Below, piece by piece: positions 1 to 6,905 of a DNA stretch of 8,696 nucleotides. Both the position numbers and the translations under genes were made by a program. The stretch's first letter is position 1. Every line of letters starts with the position of its first letter. This DNA is from Hyphomonas sp. GTDB lineage: Bacteria > Pseudomonadota > Alphaproteobacteria > Caulobacterales > Hyphomonadaceae. The notes under the pieces were generated by a model that was not told the origin of the DNA, did no database searches, and saw only the letters and a program-made list of their open reading frames with translations. The stretch spans positions 1-8,696 of the forward strand of contig JANSXJ010000140.1 in assembly GCA_024743015.1 (NCBI GenBank), in the 5' to 3' direction.

Positions 1-60
1 CCTGACGGCCCGTACGACGAACCGATCGATTGGGCGCCCCTTGATCGGAGTTATCTGTAA
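1..60 (+). CDS. 3' end of an unidentified gene (partial, enters from the left edge)
   Basis: Reading frame 1 is open from the first base and ends at TAA (58-60), giving a 19-residue C-terminus, PDGPYDEPIDWAPLDRSYL. It is acidic and aromatic and reads like a natural protein end. The frame is too short to assign a family, and 19 open codons can occur by chance. Frame 2 is also open through here, to position 238, but its translation is Cys/Arg-rich, low in quality and runs into the YHS gene, so frame 1 is preferred. If real, the gene lies about 107 bases upstream of the YHS start on the same strand and could belong to the same metal cluster. Confidence 0.42.
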   Translation, partial: PDGPYDEPIDWAPLDRSYL

Positions 61-154
61 CGCTTTGAGGCCTGTTGCGTCTTTTAAGAGAACAGCTGGA
101 TCGTTTTTAGTTGACGAGCTTTTTTGCTGTTGTCGCTGCACCGCCCGGCCAACT

Positions 155-161
155 GAAGGAG
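155..161 (+). promoter_or_regulatory. Shine-Dalgarno site fixing the start of the YHS gene
   Basis: GAAGGAG lies six bases before the ATG at 168. It is the strongest ribosome binding site seen in the left part of the window. It decides for the start at 168 over an in-frame upstream ATG at 111, which would add 19 residues of non-conserved sequence. Confidence 0.7.
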
Positions 162-167
162 CCAGTT

Positions 168-359
168 ATGATCGTACAGGACCCGGTTTGCGGACGGCAC
201 ATCGACCTCGACGAGGTCTATGCAAGCGAGGAACATGAAGGGTGGGAGTATTTCTTTTGCTCGGCAGTTTGTCATCGGCGGTTTCGACTAGAGCCGGCGG
301 CTTTTGCGTCTTCACCAAAGCCGAAAAATCAACATTCAACCGAAAAGAAGGCTTCTTGA
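168..359 (+). CDS. Small YHS-domain metal-binding protein
   Basis: This 63-residue cytosolic protein is essentially one YHS domain. The family signature is visible: DPVCG at residues 5-9 (Cys8), an aromatic GWEYFFC stretch ending in Cys31, then Cys35 in CSAVCHRRF and a Pro after Phe39. The three cysteines match the usual Cys-x(n)-Cys-x3-Cys pattern of YHS/TRASH-like domains, which bind heavy metals and are often fused to or encoded beside copper ATPases. The last 15 residues are Lys/Ser-rich and probably disordered. The residue after DPVCG is Arg, where Met is commonest. The stop codon is nine bases before the copB-type ATPase start, so the two are almost certainly co-transcribed. A role as a cytosolic metal carrier or accessory for the pump is inferred from this position. 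There is no signal peptide. Confidence 0.82.
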   Translation: MIVQDPVCGRHIDLDEVYASEEHEGWEYFFCSAVCHRRFRLEPAAFASSPKPKNQHSTEKKAS

Positions 360-368
360 GAAACAACA

Positions 369-2414
369 ATGGATCAGACTGTGAAACATCCCAGCTCTCA
401 CGCGCATCATCATAAGCAAAAAGCGAGTGGTCATCATGGCCATGCGGGTCATGATCATACTGCGATGGTAGCCGACTATCGCACGCGTTTTTGGGTAACG
501 CTCGTTGCGACGATCCCGATACTCGTGCTTGCGCCGATGATTCAAGGCTGGCTCGGTCTCGAAGAAGCACTCGATTTTCGGGGCGACAGTTACGTGCTCG
601 CAGCGCTGTCGACGCTGGTCTACTTCTATGGGGGTTGGCCGTTCCTGACCGGCTTTTGGTCGGAGTTGCGCTCAAACCGAACCGGCATGATGACCTTGAT
701 CGCCGTCGCGATCACCGCAGCCTATGCCTATTCGATGGCGATGGTTGTGATCGGCAGCCAAGAAACCTTCTTCTGGGAGCTCGCGACGTTGATCGCGATC
801 ATGCTCCTCGGTCACTGGATCGAGATGAAATCCGTGATGGGCGCGGGCAAGGCACTGGAGAAACTTGCCAGCTTGATGCCGGATACGGCGCATCTTGTGG
901 AAGCTGATGGCAGCGTCCGCGAAATCGCGGTTTCGGAACTGCAAGGTGGCGAGGCACTGCTGGTCAAACCCGGCGAAAAGGTTCCAGCCGACGCGGTCAT
1001 CACAAAAGGCGAATCGTCGTTGAACGAATCCATGCTGACCGGAGAGTCCAAGCCAATTCACAAAGGCCCGGATGCTCCGGTGATTGGCGGGTCGATCAAT
1101 GGCGAAGGTGCATTGACGATCAGGGTCGCCAAAACGGGCGACGACAGCTTTCTGTCGAGCGTCATCAAACTGGTCGAAGAGGCGCAGGCGAGCAAATCGA
1201 AGACGCAAGATCTGGCGAACAACGCCGCGCGTTGGCTGACCTTCGTTGCATTGGGTGGCGGACTGGCAACTGTTCTTTTCTGGAGCCTTTTCACTGGCCA
1301 GGACTTCGCTTTTGCGATGGAGCGGGCCGTGACGGTGATGGTTATCGCATGCCCGCACGCGCTGGGCTTGGCTGTTCCTCTTGTGGTCGCCCGCTCAACC
1401 GCAATCGCTGCCTCCAACGGGCTGCTCATTCGTGACCGAACAGCGTTCGAGGAAGCAAGAAACACCGAGGCGATCATCTTCGATAAGACTGGCACGCTCA
1501 CCAAGGGTGAGTTTGGCATAACCGATACGCTTGTGTTTGATGAAACATACAGTGCGACTGAAGTCATTTCCTATGCTGCAGCGGTCGAAACGCAGTCCGA
1601 GCACCCCATTGCGAAAGGCATTGTCAACGGGGCCGACGACAGTTGGCCCGTTGATCGTTTCAAGGCGATCCCCGGCAAAGGTGCGGAAGGGACGGTGAAG
1701 GGGCGGGACGTAAAGGTGGTCAGCCCCGGTTTCGTGCGTGCGCAAGGGATAAAGATCGAAGATCCACGCTTTGAAGAACTCAGCGCACAGGGAAAGACTG
1801 TGGTTTTTGTTCTGGTTGACGACGAGTTGGCCGGAGCAATTGCTCTCGCAGACATTATCCGGCCAGAATCCAAAGCGGCTATCGCCGATCTGCAGGCGAT
1901 GGGTATTCGGTGTATCATGCTCACCGGCGACAATCGGCAGGTCGCCGATTGGGTTGGCGAAGAGATCGGCCTTGACGAAGTTATTGCCGAGGTGCTGCCG
2001 CAGCAAAAGGCGGACACGGTCAAGGAGATACAGGGGCGCGGATTGATCGTTGCGATGACTGGCGACGGTGTCAACGACGCACCGGCGCTGGCACAGGCCA
2101 ATGTCGGTATCGCCGTGGGCGCTGGAACCGATGTGGCGATCGAGACGGCAGATATCATTTTGGTGCGATCCGATCCTGGCGATGTTGCCGCCATCCTGGG
2201 CTTGGCCCGAGCGACTTACGGCAAGATGATTCAGAATCTTGTCTGGGCAACGGGCTACAATGCGTTCGCCATACCCGCAGCCGCAGGTGTATTCTTTCCT
2301 TGGGGCTTGGTCTTGAGCCCTGCGATCGGCGCAATCTTCATGTCGGCAAGCACCGTCATTTGTGCGGTCAACGCACAATTGTTGACGCTCAAGCAGCACC
2401 GGAACGGGGCTTGA
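369..2414 (+). CDS. copB: CopB-type copper-translocating P-type ATPase (P1B-3)
   Basis: This complete 681-residue inner-membrane heavy-metal efflux ATPase pumps copper, possibly also silver, out of the cytosol. The N-terminus is His-rich (10 His in the first 30 residues) and there is no CxxC-type HMA domain, as in CopB rather than CopA pumps. Four hydrophobic segments (about 41-60, 75-95, 107-128, 133-152) precede the actuator domain with TGES (224-227). Two more follow, the second carrying the CPH metal-site motif (328-330), which marks the P1B-3 subgroup. The phosphorylation site is DKTGTLT (Asp372), the His-Pro pair of the nucleotide domain is at 412-413, and the hinge GDGVNDAP is at 565-572. 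The last two helices carry Tyr630-Asn631 and MSAST (658-662), further P1B-3 marks. There is no strong Shine-Dalgarno site, so translation is probably coupled to the YHS gene just upstream. Whether the ion is Cu(I), Cu(II) or Ag(I) cannot be read from sequence. Confidence 0.93.
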   Translation: MDQTVKHPSSHAHHHKQKASGHHGHAGHDHTAMVADYRTRFWVTLVATIPILVLAPMIQGWLGLEEALDFRGDSYVLAALSTLVYFYGGWPFLTGFWSELRSNRTGMMTLIAVAITAAYAYSMAMVVIGSQETFFWELATLIAIMLLGHWIEMKSVMGAGKALEKLASLMPDTAHLVEADGSVREIAVSELQGGEALLVKPGEKVPADAVITKGESSLNESMLTGESKPIHKGPDAPVIGGSINGEGALTIRVAKTGDDSFLSSVIKLVEEAQASKSKTQDLANNAARWLTFVALGGGLATVLFWSLFTGQDFAFAMERAVTVMVIACPHALGLAVPLVVARSTAIAASNGLLIRDRTAFEEARNTEAIIFDKTGTLTKGEFGITDTLVFDETYSATEVISYAAAVETQSEHPIAKGIVNGADDSWPVDRFKAIPGKGAEGTVKGRDVKVVSPGFVRAQGIKIEDPRFEELSAQGKTVVFVLVDDELAGAIALADIIRPESKAAIADLQAMGIRCIMLTGDNRQVADWVGEEIGLDEVIAEVLPQQKADTVKEIQGRGLIVAMTGDGVNDAPALAQANVGIAVGAGTDVAIETADIILVRSDPGDVAAILGLARATYGKMIQNLVWATGYNAFAIPAAAGVFFPWGLVLSPAIGAIFMSASTVICAVNAQLLTLKQHRNGA

Positions 2415-2524
2415 GCAGCAAAATGACAAAGCCCAGTTCGATTATTGCTCGGGGCAAACTGTCAACTCAGCACAGCCATTAACGTAACGGGTGACGCTGG
2501 TTTGCACCGAAGCATTTTGTCTAG

Positions 2525-3418
2525 ATGATGGGGGTTAAGCCGCGTTTTCTGGCGATCATCGTGATGACGCTCTGGGCATCATGCTATCCGCTGATTGCCC
2601 TTGCCCTCGATGATGCCCCCCATCTGACTTTTGCAGCATTGCGGGCGCTCCTGGGTGGCGCAACCCTGATGCTGATCGCACTGGCGACCGGCGCGAATTG
2701 GCCGAAACGGACAGCTGAATGGGGTTGGATAGCACTGGCCGGTGTCGGCATGACCGGGATTGGCTATTTTGGCATGTTTCACGGTGCCGAATTTGTCGCG
2801 CCTGGTCTTGCGACGGTCATCTCTAACACCCAACCGCTTATTGCAGGGCTGCTTGCCGCTGCTTTGTTGGGTGAACGCGCCGGATTGCTCGGCTGGGCGG
2901 GCCTGGTGATCGGCTTTGCCGGGATTGTTGTCATCGCCGCGCCAAACGTTATCGCAGACCCCAATGGCACCAGTTTAGTCGGCTTTGGCTATGTTGTGCT
3001 GGCGACAACGGGCGTAGCCATAGGAAACATCGCGATCCGGCAACTTGGCTTTCGTGTAGCACCAGTCATGGCAATGGGATTGCAATTGATTATAGGCGCG
3101 GTGCTTCTCGCCATTCTTGCAATGGCACTGGAAGATCCGACCGAGGTCAATTGGAGCGCCAGATTTGTCGTTTCGCTTGCTGGACTCGCGCTGCCCGGAA
3201 CCGCGTTGGCGTTTTGGTTATGGCAAATCACACTGGCGCATCTGACAGTGTCGCGGGCGGTCGTGTTCAGCTTTATCGTTCCGGTCATTGGACTCACCGT
3301 AGGCTGGGCGCTTTTTGACGAGACGATTACAGGACAGACGGTTGTCGGCGCGGTCTTGTCAATCGCGGGCGTTTATCTCGCCTCTCGTAATGGTCGAAAA
3401 GTCAAGATACCCAGATAG
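2525..3418 (+). CDS. EamA/DMT-family inner-membrane transporter
   Basis: This 297-residue protein has about ten hydrophobic helices in two halves (roughly residues 6-140 and 150-287), the usual double-EamA layout and length of the drug/metabolite transporter superfamily. Family-like elements include the N-terminal helix with TLWASCYPL, the NTQPL turn at 101-105 followed by LGER (115-118) in the first half, and FSFIVPVIG with a matching FDE in the second half. Members export amino acids, metabolites or drugs; the substrate cannot be told. The start is uncertain: ATG codons at 2525 and 2528 lack a clear Shine-Dalgarno site, and GTG 2561 or ATG 2564 are alternatives that would trim the first helix. 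It lies 110 bases after copB on the same strand and converges on the permease gene. It has no His/Met-rich tail, unlike many of its neighbours, so a metal role is not supported. Confidence 0.85.
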   Translation: MMGVKPRFLAIIVMTLWASCYPLIALALDDAPHLTFAALRALLGGATLMLIALATGANWPKRTAEWGWIALAGVGMTGIGYFGMFHGAEFVAPGLATVISNTQPLIAGLLAAALLGERAGLLGWAGLVIGFAGIVVIAAPNVIADPNGTSLVGFGYVVLATTGVAIGNIAIRQLGFRVAPVMAMGLQLIIGAVLLAILAMALEDPTEVNWSARFVVSLAGLALPGTALAFWLWQITLAHLTVSRAVVFSFIVPVIGLTVGWALFDETITGQTVVGAVLSIAGVYLASRNGRKVKIPR

Positions 3419-3528
3419 CCGAATAGCAATCTCGATCCAGAATGTGAAAAGCGCGCAACATCTCCAGCACAACAGCGCGGACGCGATCCCCGCTCACATC
3501 GTCACCGTCACGGATGATCTTCCAAGCC

Positions 3529-4893
3529 TTATTTTGTGTCACTCGGGTCGCTTTGCGACGACGGCGCACTGTGCATCGTGTGAGCATGTTTCGGAGAATC
3601 TGGATGCTCGCGAACGCGATCGAGAAAAAGGCGCTCGAAAATGAACACCGTCGCCATGGCCACGATCGCGATGACGACGATTGCTGGATCGGAGCGCCAT
3701 TTCAGAGTTGCAAAAGCGCCAAGCACGATCGTGTCCAGACTGATCGCCGTCAGCAATACCCAGGCGCGCGCGCCAACCTCCTTACGCAAGTGGCGGAATA
3801 CACCCCAGTGAATGAGGATATCCATGACAAGATAGAAGAATGCGCCCAGCGCGGCGATCCGACTGAGATCAAAAAAGATCGTCAAAAAACCGGCGATCAC
3901 CACAGTGTAGACCAGTGTATGATCTTTGACGACGCCCGGCATGCCGAAATGCTTATGTGGGATCATTCGCATATCCGTGAGCATCGCCAGCATCCGCGAA
4001 ACTGCAAACACGCTGGCCAGCAAGCCCGATGCCGTCGCGATCAACGCCAGTGCAATGATCAGATAGAAGCCGGTTTGGCCCAATGCGGGCTCGGCCGCTT
4101 CCGCCAAAGCATAATCCTTGGTGGCTATGATTCGATCGAGTGGCAGGCTGCTGCCCACTGCCAGAGCGACAAGCAGATAAACGACGACGCAGATCGCGAT
4201 CGAGACGATGATAGCCCGACCCACATTACGGTGCGGATCTGTGATCTCAGCGCCGCTGTTGGTGATGGTCGTAAAGCCCTTGAAGGCCAGAATCGATAAA
4301 GCGATGGAGGCAACAAAACCGCCTATGGGATAGTTTCCGATATCGGCATTAGGTTCGAATGAAAGGCCGCTGGCCCAGAGTGCGGCCAGACCGAACAGAG
4401 CGATGCCTGCGACTTTGAGCACCGCCATGACGATCGACAAAAGCCCGACGGATCGGTTCCCCGAAACATTGACGAGATAGGCAAAGACGATCACGGCGAC
4501 GCCCAGCGCCGGAACCAGGATGCTGTCGGTGTCCAGTCCAAGACCTCGGAGCGCATAGGTGGCAAACGTTCGAGCAACAAGGCTCTCATTGATCACCATA
4601 GACAGCGCCATCAGCAACGCCGCACCGGCAGCGATCGTCGTCGGGCCGTATGCCTTTTGCAGGATCATCGCTATTCCGCCTGCTGACGGAAAAGCGTTCA
4701 CCATCTTGACATAGGTATATGCACTGAACCCGGTCACGATTGCGCCGAGAAGAAAGGAAAGCGGAAAGAGTGGGCCGGCCAGTTCAGCGATCTGACCTGT
4801 CAGCGCGAGAATGCCCGCACCGATCATCACGCCAGTGCCCATGGCGATTGCGCCCGGTAAAGTTATGCTATTGGTCTTGTAGGTGGAGGCCAT
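3529..4893 (-). CDS. APC-superfamily amino acid permease-like transporter
   Basis: This 454-residue protein has about twelve hydrophobic segments. It begins with the hallmark APC first helix: Gly-rich GTGVMIGAGI at residues 19-28, the unwound helix that binds the amino group of the substrate in this superfamily. Size and layout fit amino acid/polyamine/organocation permeases; the substrate is unknown. The C-terminal cytoplasmic tail holds a small His cluster (His430, 436, 438, 441) followed by a Ser/Asp-rich end, unusual for an amino acid permease and in keeping with the metal theme. It appears to be the last gene of the minus-strand set, 53 bases after DUF302. ATG 4893 starts directly on the conserved N-terminus; the ribosome binding site is weak. 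A role in supplying or removing a metal-binding amino acid is only a guess. Confidence 0.85.
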   Translation of the reverse strand: MASTYKTNSITLPGAIAMGTGVMIGAGILALTGQIAELAGPLFPLSFLLGAIVTGFSAYTYVKMVNAFPSAGGIAMILQKAYGPTTIAAGAALLMALSMVINESLVARTFATYALRGLGLDTDSILVPALGVAVIVFAYLVNVSGNRSVGLLSIVMAVLKVAGIALFGLAALWASGLSFEPNADIGNYPIGGFVASIALSILAFKGFTTITNSGAEITDPHRNVGRAIIVSIAICVVVYLLVALAVGSSLPLDRIIATKDYALAEAAEPALGQTGFYLIIALALIATASGLLASVFAVSRMLAMLTDMRMIPHKHFGMPGVVKDHTLVYTVVIAGFLTIFFDLSRIAALGAFFYLVMDILIHWGVFRHLRKEVGARAWVLLTAISLDTIVLGAFATLKWRSDPAIVVIAIVAMATVFIFERLFLDRVREHPDSPKHAHTMHSAPSSQSDPSDTK

Positions 4894-4902
4894 GGCGCGA
4901 CA

Positions 4903-4928
4903 GCCGATCGGCCTCTCGGCGAATCGGC
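4903..4928 (-). other. GC-rich inverted repeat between the DUF302 and permease genes
   Basis: GCCGAT at 4903-4908 pairs with ATCGGC at 4923-4928 across a 14-base loop. Positions 4903-4912 (GCCGATCGGC) are also a perfect palindrome by themselves. No T-run follows on the transcribed (minus) strand, so this is not a classical terminator. It could fold in the mRNA just before the permease start and lower or process its expression. GC-rich DNA makes such pairs fairly often by chance. Confidence 0.3.
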
Positions 4929-4946
4929 CTTTTCCCGATTGGTGTG

Positions 4947-5333
4947 TCAGACGGCCGCGACGACTTCCGAGAGCATCTCCCTGACTTCTCCAGCGACTTG
5001 AGTCAGGTCGTCATTGTCTATGGCTTCCATCGAAGCAACCGGATCGACTGCGCTGATTTCGACTCCGTCCTGGGTCTGTCTGATGATGACGTTGCACGGC
5101 AACATCGCACCGACACGTGGCTCCATCGCGATCGCTTCCCAGGCCATTTCAGGATTGCAGGCGCCCAGGATTCGGTAGGACGGCATGTCCTTGTCGATCT
5201 TCTTCTTCATTGTTGCTTTGACGTCGATCTCGGTCAGGATGCCAAAGCCTTTGTCGGCAAGGGCATCGCGAACTTTCGCATCGATCGCTTCGAAATCACC
5301 GCCAGCAATCAAACGGGTTATGGTGTAGCTCAT
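4947..5333 (-). CDS. DUF302-domain protein
   Basis: This 128-residue cytosolic protein without signal peptide or membrane helix consists of one DUF302 domain. Recognisable features are the N-terminal beta strand and helix with the GFGILTEIDVKATMKKK stretch (about 29-45), then ILGACNP (55-61), MAWEAI, and the MLPCNVIIR strand (77-85). The two cysteines, Cys59 and Cys80, sit in the conserved ACNP and LPCN motifs of the family. The biochemical function of DUF302 is not established; members often occur with metal, sulfur or redox genes, and the paired cysteines could bind metal or react with thiols (inference). The start is supported by GAGAAG five bases before ATG. The gene follows the EF-hand gene by 35 bases and precedes the permease by 53 bases, implying one transcript. 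Confidence 0.83.
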   Translation of the reverse strand: MSYTITRLIAGGDFEAIDAKVRDALADKGFGILTEIDVKATMKKKIDKDMPSYRILGACNPEMAWEAIAMEPRVGAMLPCNVIIRQTQDGVEISAVDPVASMEAIDNDDLTQVAGEVREMLSEVVAAV

Positions 5334-5344
5334 CGGACTTCTCG

Positions 5345-5358
5345 CACTTGATCAAGTG
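5345..5358. repeat. Perfect 14-base palindrome in the EF-hand/DUF302 gap
   Basis: CACTTGATCAAGTG is perfectly self-complementary. It lies in the 35-base gap between the EF-hand stop and the DUF302 start, just upstream of the DUF302 ribosome binding site. As RNA it could form a 5-base stem with a GATC loop; as DNA it could be an operator for a dimeric regulator. No T-run follows on the minus strand, so it is not a normal terminator for the EF-hand gene. Confidence 0.45.
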
Positions 5359-5368
5359 TTTTGGGGTG

Positions 5369-6010
5369 TCAGTTGTCGTCCATCATTGGACGATCATCAT
5401 CATCCATCATACCGCTGCCCGGCTGCATCATCATGCCGGGCATCATGGCGCGCATCTGCTCCATGCGCTCGATCATCCGGGCCGGTGCCGTGATTTCGGC
5501 GTCAGTCACCTGACCATCACCGTCTTCATCGAGCGCCTGGAACCGGTCGACCATGCGAGCGCGATAAGTGGCATTGTGAAGTGTCTCGAACTCGTCGATG
5601 GAAAGCGTTCCATCGCCGTCTTCATCATATTGCTCAAGCTGGCTCGCCAAGCCGGCGCGCATTTCATCGGCACTGACGAAGCCGTCCTCGTCCTCGTCCA
5701 ATCCATCCATCATGGACCCCATCGGCCCCATGCCCGTCATCATGCCACCCATTGGTCCCGATCCGCCCATCATTTGCTGATGCATCTGCATCATCGTGGA
5801 CATCATGTCTTGGTTGGCTCCCATCATCCCGCCAGCCTGACCAGGGCCCATGCCCTGACCGCCCATGCCACTCATCATTCCGAAACCGGGACCGCCCCGT
5901 TGTCCACCGGGATGATGACCGCCCATCGGGCTTTGGGCCAGGGCCGGTAAGGCGGCGGCGGTACCGAGGGCCGCAACAGCGGTCAGAGCGATTATTGATT
6001 TGCGTTTCAT
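5369..6010 (-). CDS. Secreted Met-rich protein with three EF-hands
   Basis: This 213-residue precursor has a clear Sec signal peptide (KRK at 2-4, hydrophobic stretch, cleavage after Ala-Leu-Ala25), so the mature protein is periplasmic. Residues 29-101 are Gly/Met-rich with 21 methionines plus His32, His33 and His77. This resembles the Met motifs of periplasmic Cu(I)/Ag(I)-binding proteins. Three canonical 12-residue EF-hand loops follow: DEDEDGFVSADE (105-116), DEDGDGTLSIDE (129-140) and DEDGDGQVTDAE (161-172), each with all Ca-ligating positions and the final Glu. A second Met-rich segment (179-210) ends in an Asp cluster. It is probably a periplasmic metal buffer; whether Ca binding gates copper binding is unknown. 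The start is supported by GAGGTGAT ahead of ATG. It is the first gene of the minus-strand set and divergent from the response regulator, which likely controls it. Confidence 0.88.
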   Translation of the reverse strand: MKRKSIIALTAVAALGTAAALPALAQSPMGGHHPGGQRGGPGFGMMSGMGGQGMGPGQAGGMMGANQDMMSTMMQMHQQMMGGSGPMGGMMTGMGPMGSMMDGLDEDEDGFVSADEMRAGLASQLEQYDEDGDGTLSIDEFETLHNATYRARMVDRFQALDEDGDGQVTDAEITAPARMIERMEQMRAMMPGMMMQPGSGMMDDDDRPMMDDN

Positions 6011-6182
6011 AACATCACCTCACATTGGAAATCGGTTTCGACGCCGACCATGTGAGCAATTGAAGTCAAAACGCCATAGCCGAGCAAAGCGGGATTGTAT
6101 CGGTGTGTAACTGTGGACGACGTCGTTACTTTCGCGGACAATTTTAATCTGAAACACCGTCACTGCACGCTATGAAGTACCC
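6011..6182. promoter_or_regulatory. Divergent intergenic region, likely shared promoter/operator
   Basis: These 172 bases separate the EF-hand gene (minus) from the response regulator gene (plus), so both promoters must lie here or overlap the genes. Candidate elements are TTTAAT (6143-6148), similar to a -10 box, for the regulator, and TTGACT on the minus strand (6069-6064), a possible -35 without a good -10, for the EF-hand operon. The weak core elements would fit activator-dependent promoters. GTAAC and GTTAC form an inverted repeat at 6107-6129. No box is strong enough to call with certainty. Confidence 0.5.
6107..6129. promoter_or_regulatory. Candidate operator: GTAAC-N13-GTTAC inverted repeat
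   Basis: GTAAC (6107-6111) and GTTAC (6125-6129) are inverted copies spaced by 13 bases. Overlapping them is the perfect 10-base palindrome ACGACGTCGT (6117-6126). The site is in the middle of the divergent promoter region, upstream of the -10-like TTTAAT, where an OmpR-type regulator commonly binds. OmpR-family sites are usually direct repeats, which argues somewhat against this exact arrangement. Confidence 0.25.
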
Positions 6183-6905
6183 ATGAATGAGCAGCCGCAT
6201 ATCCTGATCGTCGATGATCATCGCGAAATTCGCGATGCCGTCAGCCGCTATCTGGAGAAAAATGGTATGCGAGCAACGACCGCAGCCAACGCAATCGAGA
6301 TGGACGGCAAACTCAATGCGGGACGCTTTGATTTGATCGTGCTCGACATAATGATGCCAGGCGAAGACGGTCTTTCCGTCTGCCGGCGTCTTTCGACCGA
6401 AACTACCGTGCCAATTCTGTTTTTGACGGCCTTGGCCGAAGATACCGATCGTATCGTTGGGCTTGAACTTGGCGCAGACGACTATCTGTCCAAGCCTTTC
6501 AATCCTCGGGAACTTCTGGCGCGCATCAAGGCTATTCTTCGGCGCGCCGAGAGGTTGGAAAGCAGTGCAGGACGTTTGTCAGGCCAACGGGTCGCCTTCG
6601 CCGGCTGGACGCTGGAAACGGACAGGCGCACACTACACGCCGACGATGGAAGCGAAATTGAACTGACGAGTTCCGAGTTCAAACTGCTGACTGTGTTTCT
6701 TGAACGACCGCGCATGGTGCTGAGCCGGGACCAGCTTCTTGATTTAACTGCGGGGCGTGCGGCGCTACCCTTTGACCGCACAATCGACAATCAAGTCAGC
6801 CGGTTGCGCCGCAAGATCGAGCAGGATCCATCACGGCCCGAAATCATCTCCACCGTTCGCGGCGGCGGCTACAGCCTGACTGCAGATGTTGAGGCCCTTT
6901 CGTGA
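6183..6905 (+). CDS. OmpR-family two-component response regulator
   Basis: This 240-residue cytosolic transcription factor has a receiver domain at about 6-120 with the full active site: acidic pair Asp11-Asp12, phosphoacceptor Asp55 in VLDIMMPG, Thr82 and Lys104 (KPF). The winged-helix DNA-binding domain spans about 132-234, with LTSSEFKLL (161-169), the recognition region around FDRTIDNQVSRLRRKIE and the terminal wing VRGGGY (225-230). Length and order are standard for OmpR/PhoB regulators. ATG 6183 is preceded by a weak GAAG; an ATG at 6172 is out of frame and stops at once. The gene overlaps the kinase gene, so they form a cognate pair. Its likely targets are the divergent EF-hand operon and its own promoter, and perhaps the ATPase and MFS genes. 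Confidence 0.93.
   Translation: MNEQPHILIVDDHREIRDAVSRYLEKNGMRATTAANAIEMDGKLNAGRFDLIVLDIMMPGEDGLSVCRRLSTETTVPILFLTALAEDTDRIVGLELGADDYLSKPFNPRELLARIKAILRRAERLESSAGRLSGQRVAFAGWTLETDRRTLHADDGSEIELTSSEFKLLTVFLERPRMVLSRDQLLDLTAGRAALPFDRTIDNQVSRLRRKIEQDPSRPEIISTVRGGGYSLTADVEALS

Noticed and set aside
91..131. AACAGC/GCTGTT inverted repeat with T-runs before the YHS gene, as a possible terminator.
   Set aside because: The 6-base arms are separated by 29 bases and the T-runs lie inside the loop, so a stable terminator hairpin is unlikely.
111..167. An upstream in-frame ATG (111) as the start of the YHS gene.
   Set aside because: No ribosome site is seen before it, and the added residues are not part of the YHS domain, while ATG 168 has GAAGGAG at ideal spacing.
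1395..2429. A long minus-strand open frame (344 codons) opposite the ATPase gene.
   Set aside because: It lies antisense to the conserved catalytic domains of the P-type ATPase, and its translation is rich in Arg, His and Cys without any recognisable domain.
3514..4299. A plus-strand open frame (261 codons) opposite the permease gene.
   Set aside because: Its translation is Asp/Arg/His/Gln-rich and has no domain; the minus-strand frame shows clear APC membrane helices over the same bases.
5348..5950. A plus-strand open frame of 200 codons, very rich in His, that looks like a metal-binding protein.
   Set aside because: It is the antisense of the Met-rich EF-hand gene: ATG codons read backwards as CAT (His). 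The minus strand has a signal peptide, a good ribosome site and three EF-hands, so it is the real gene.
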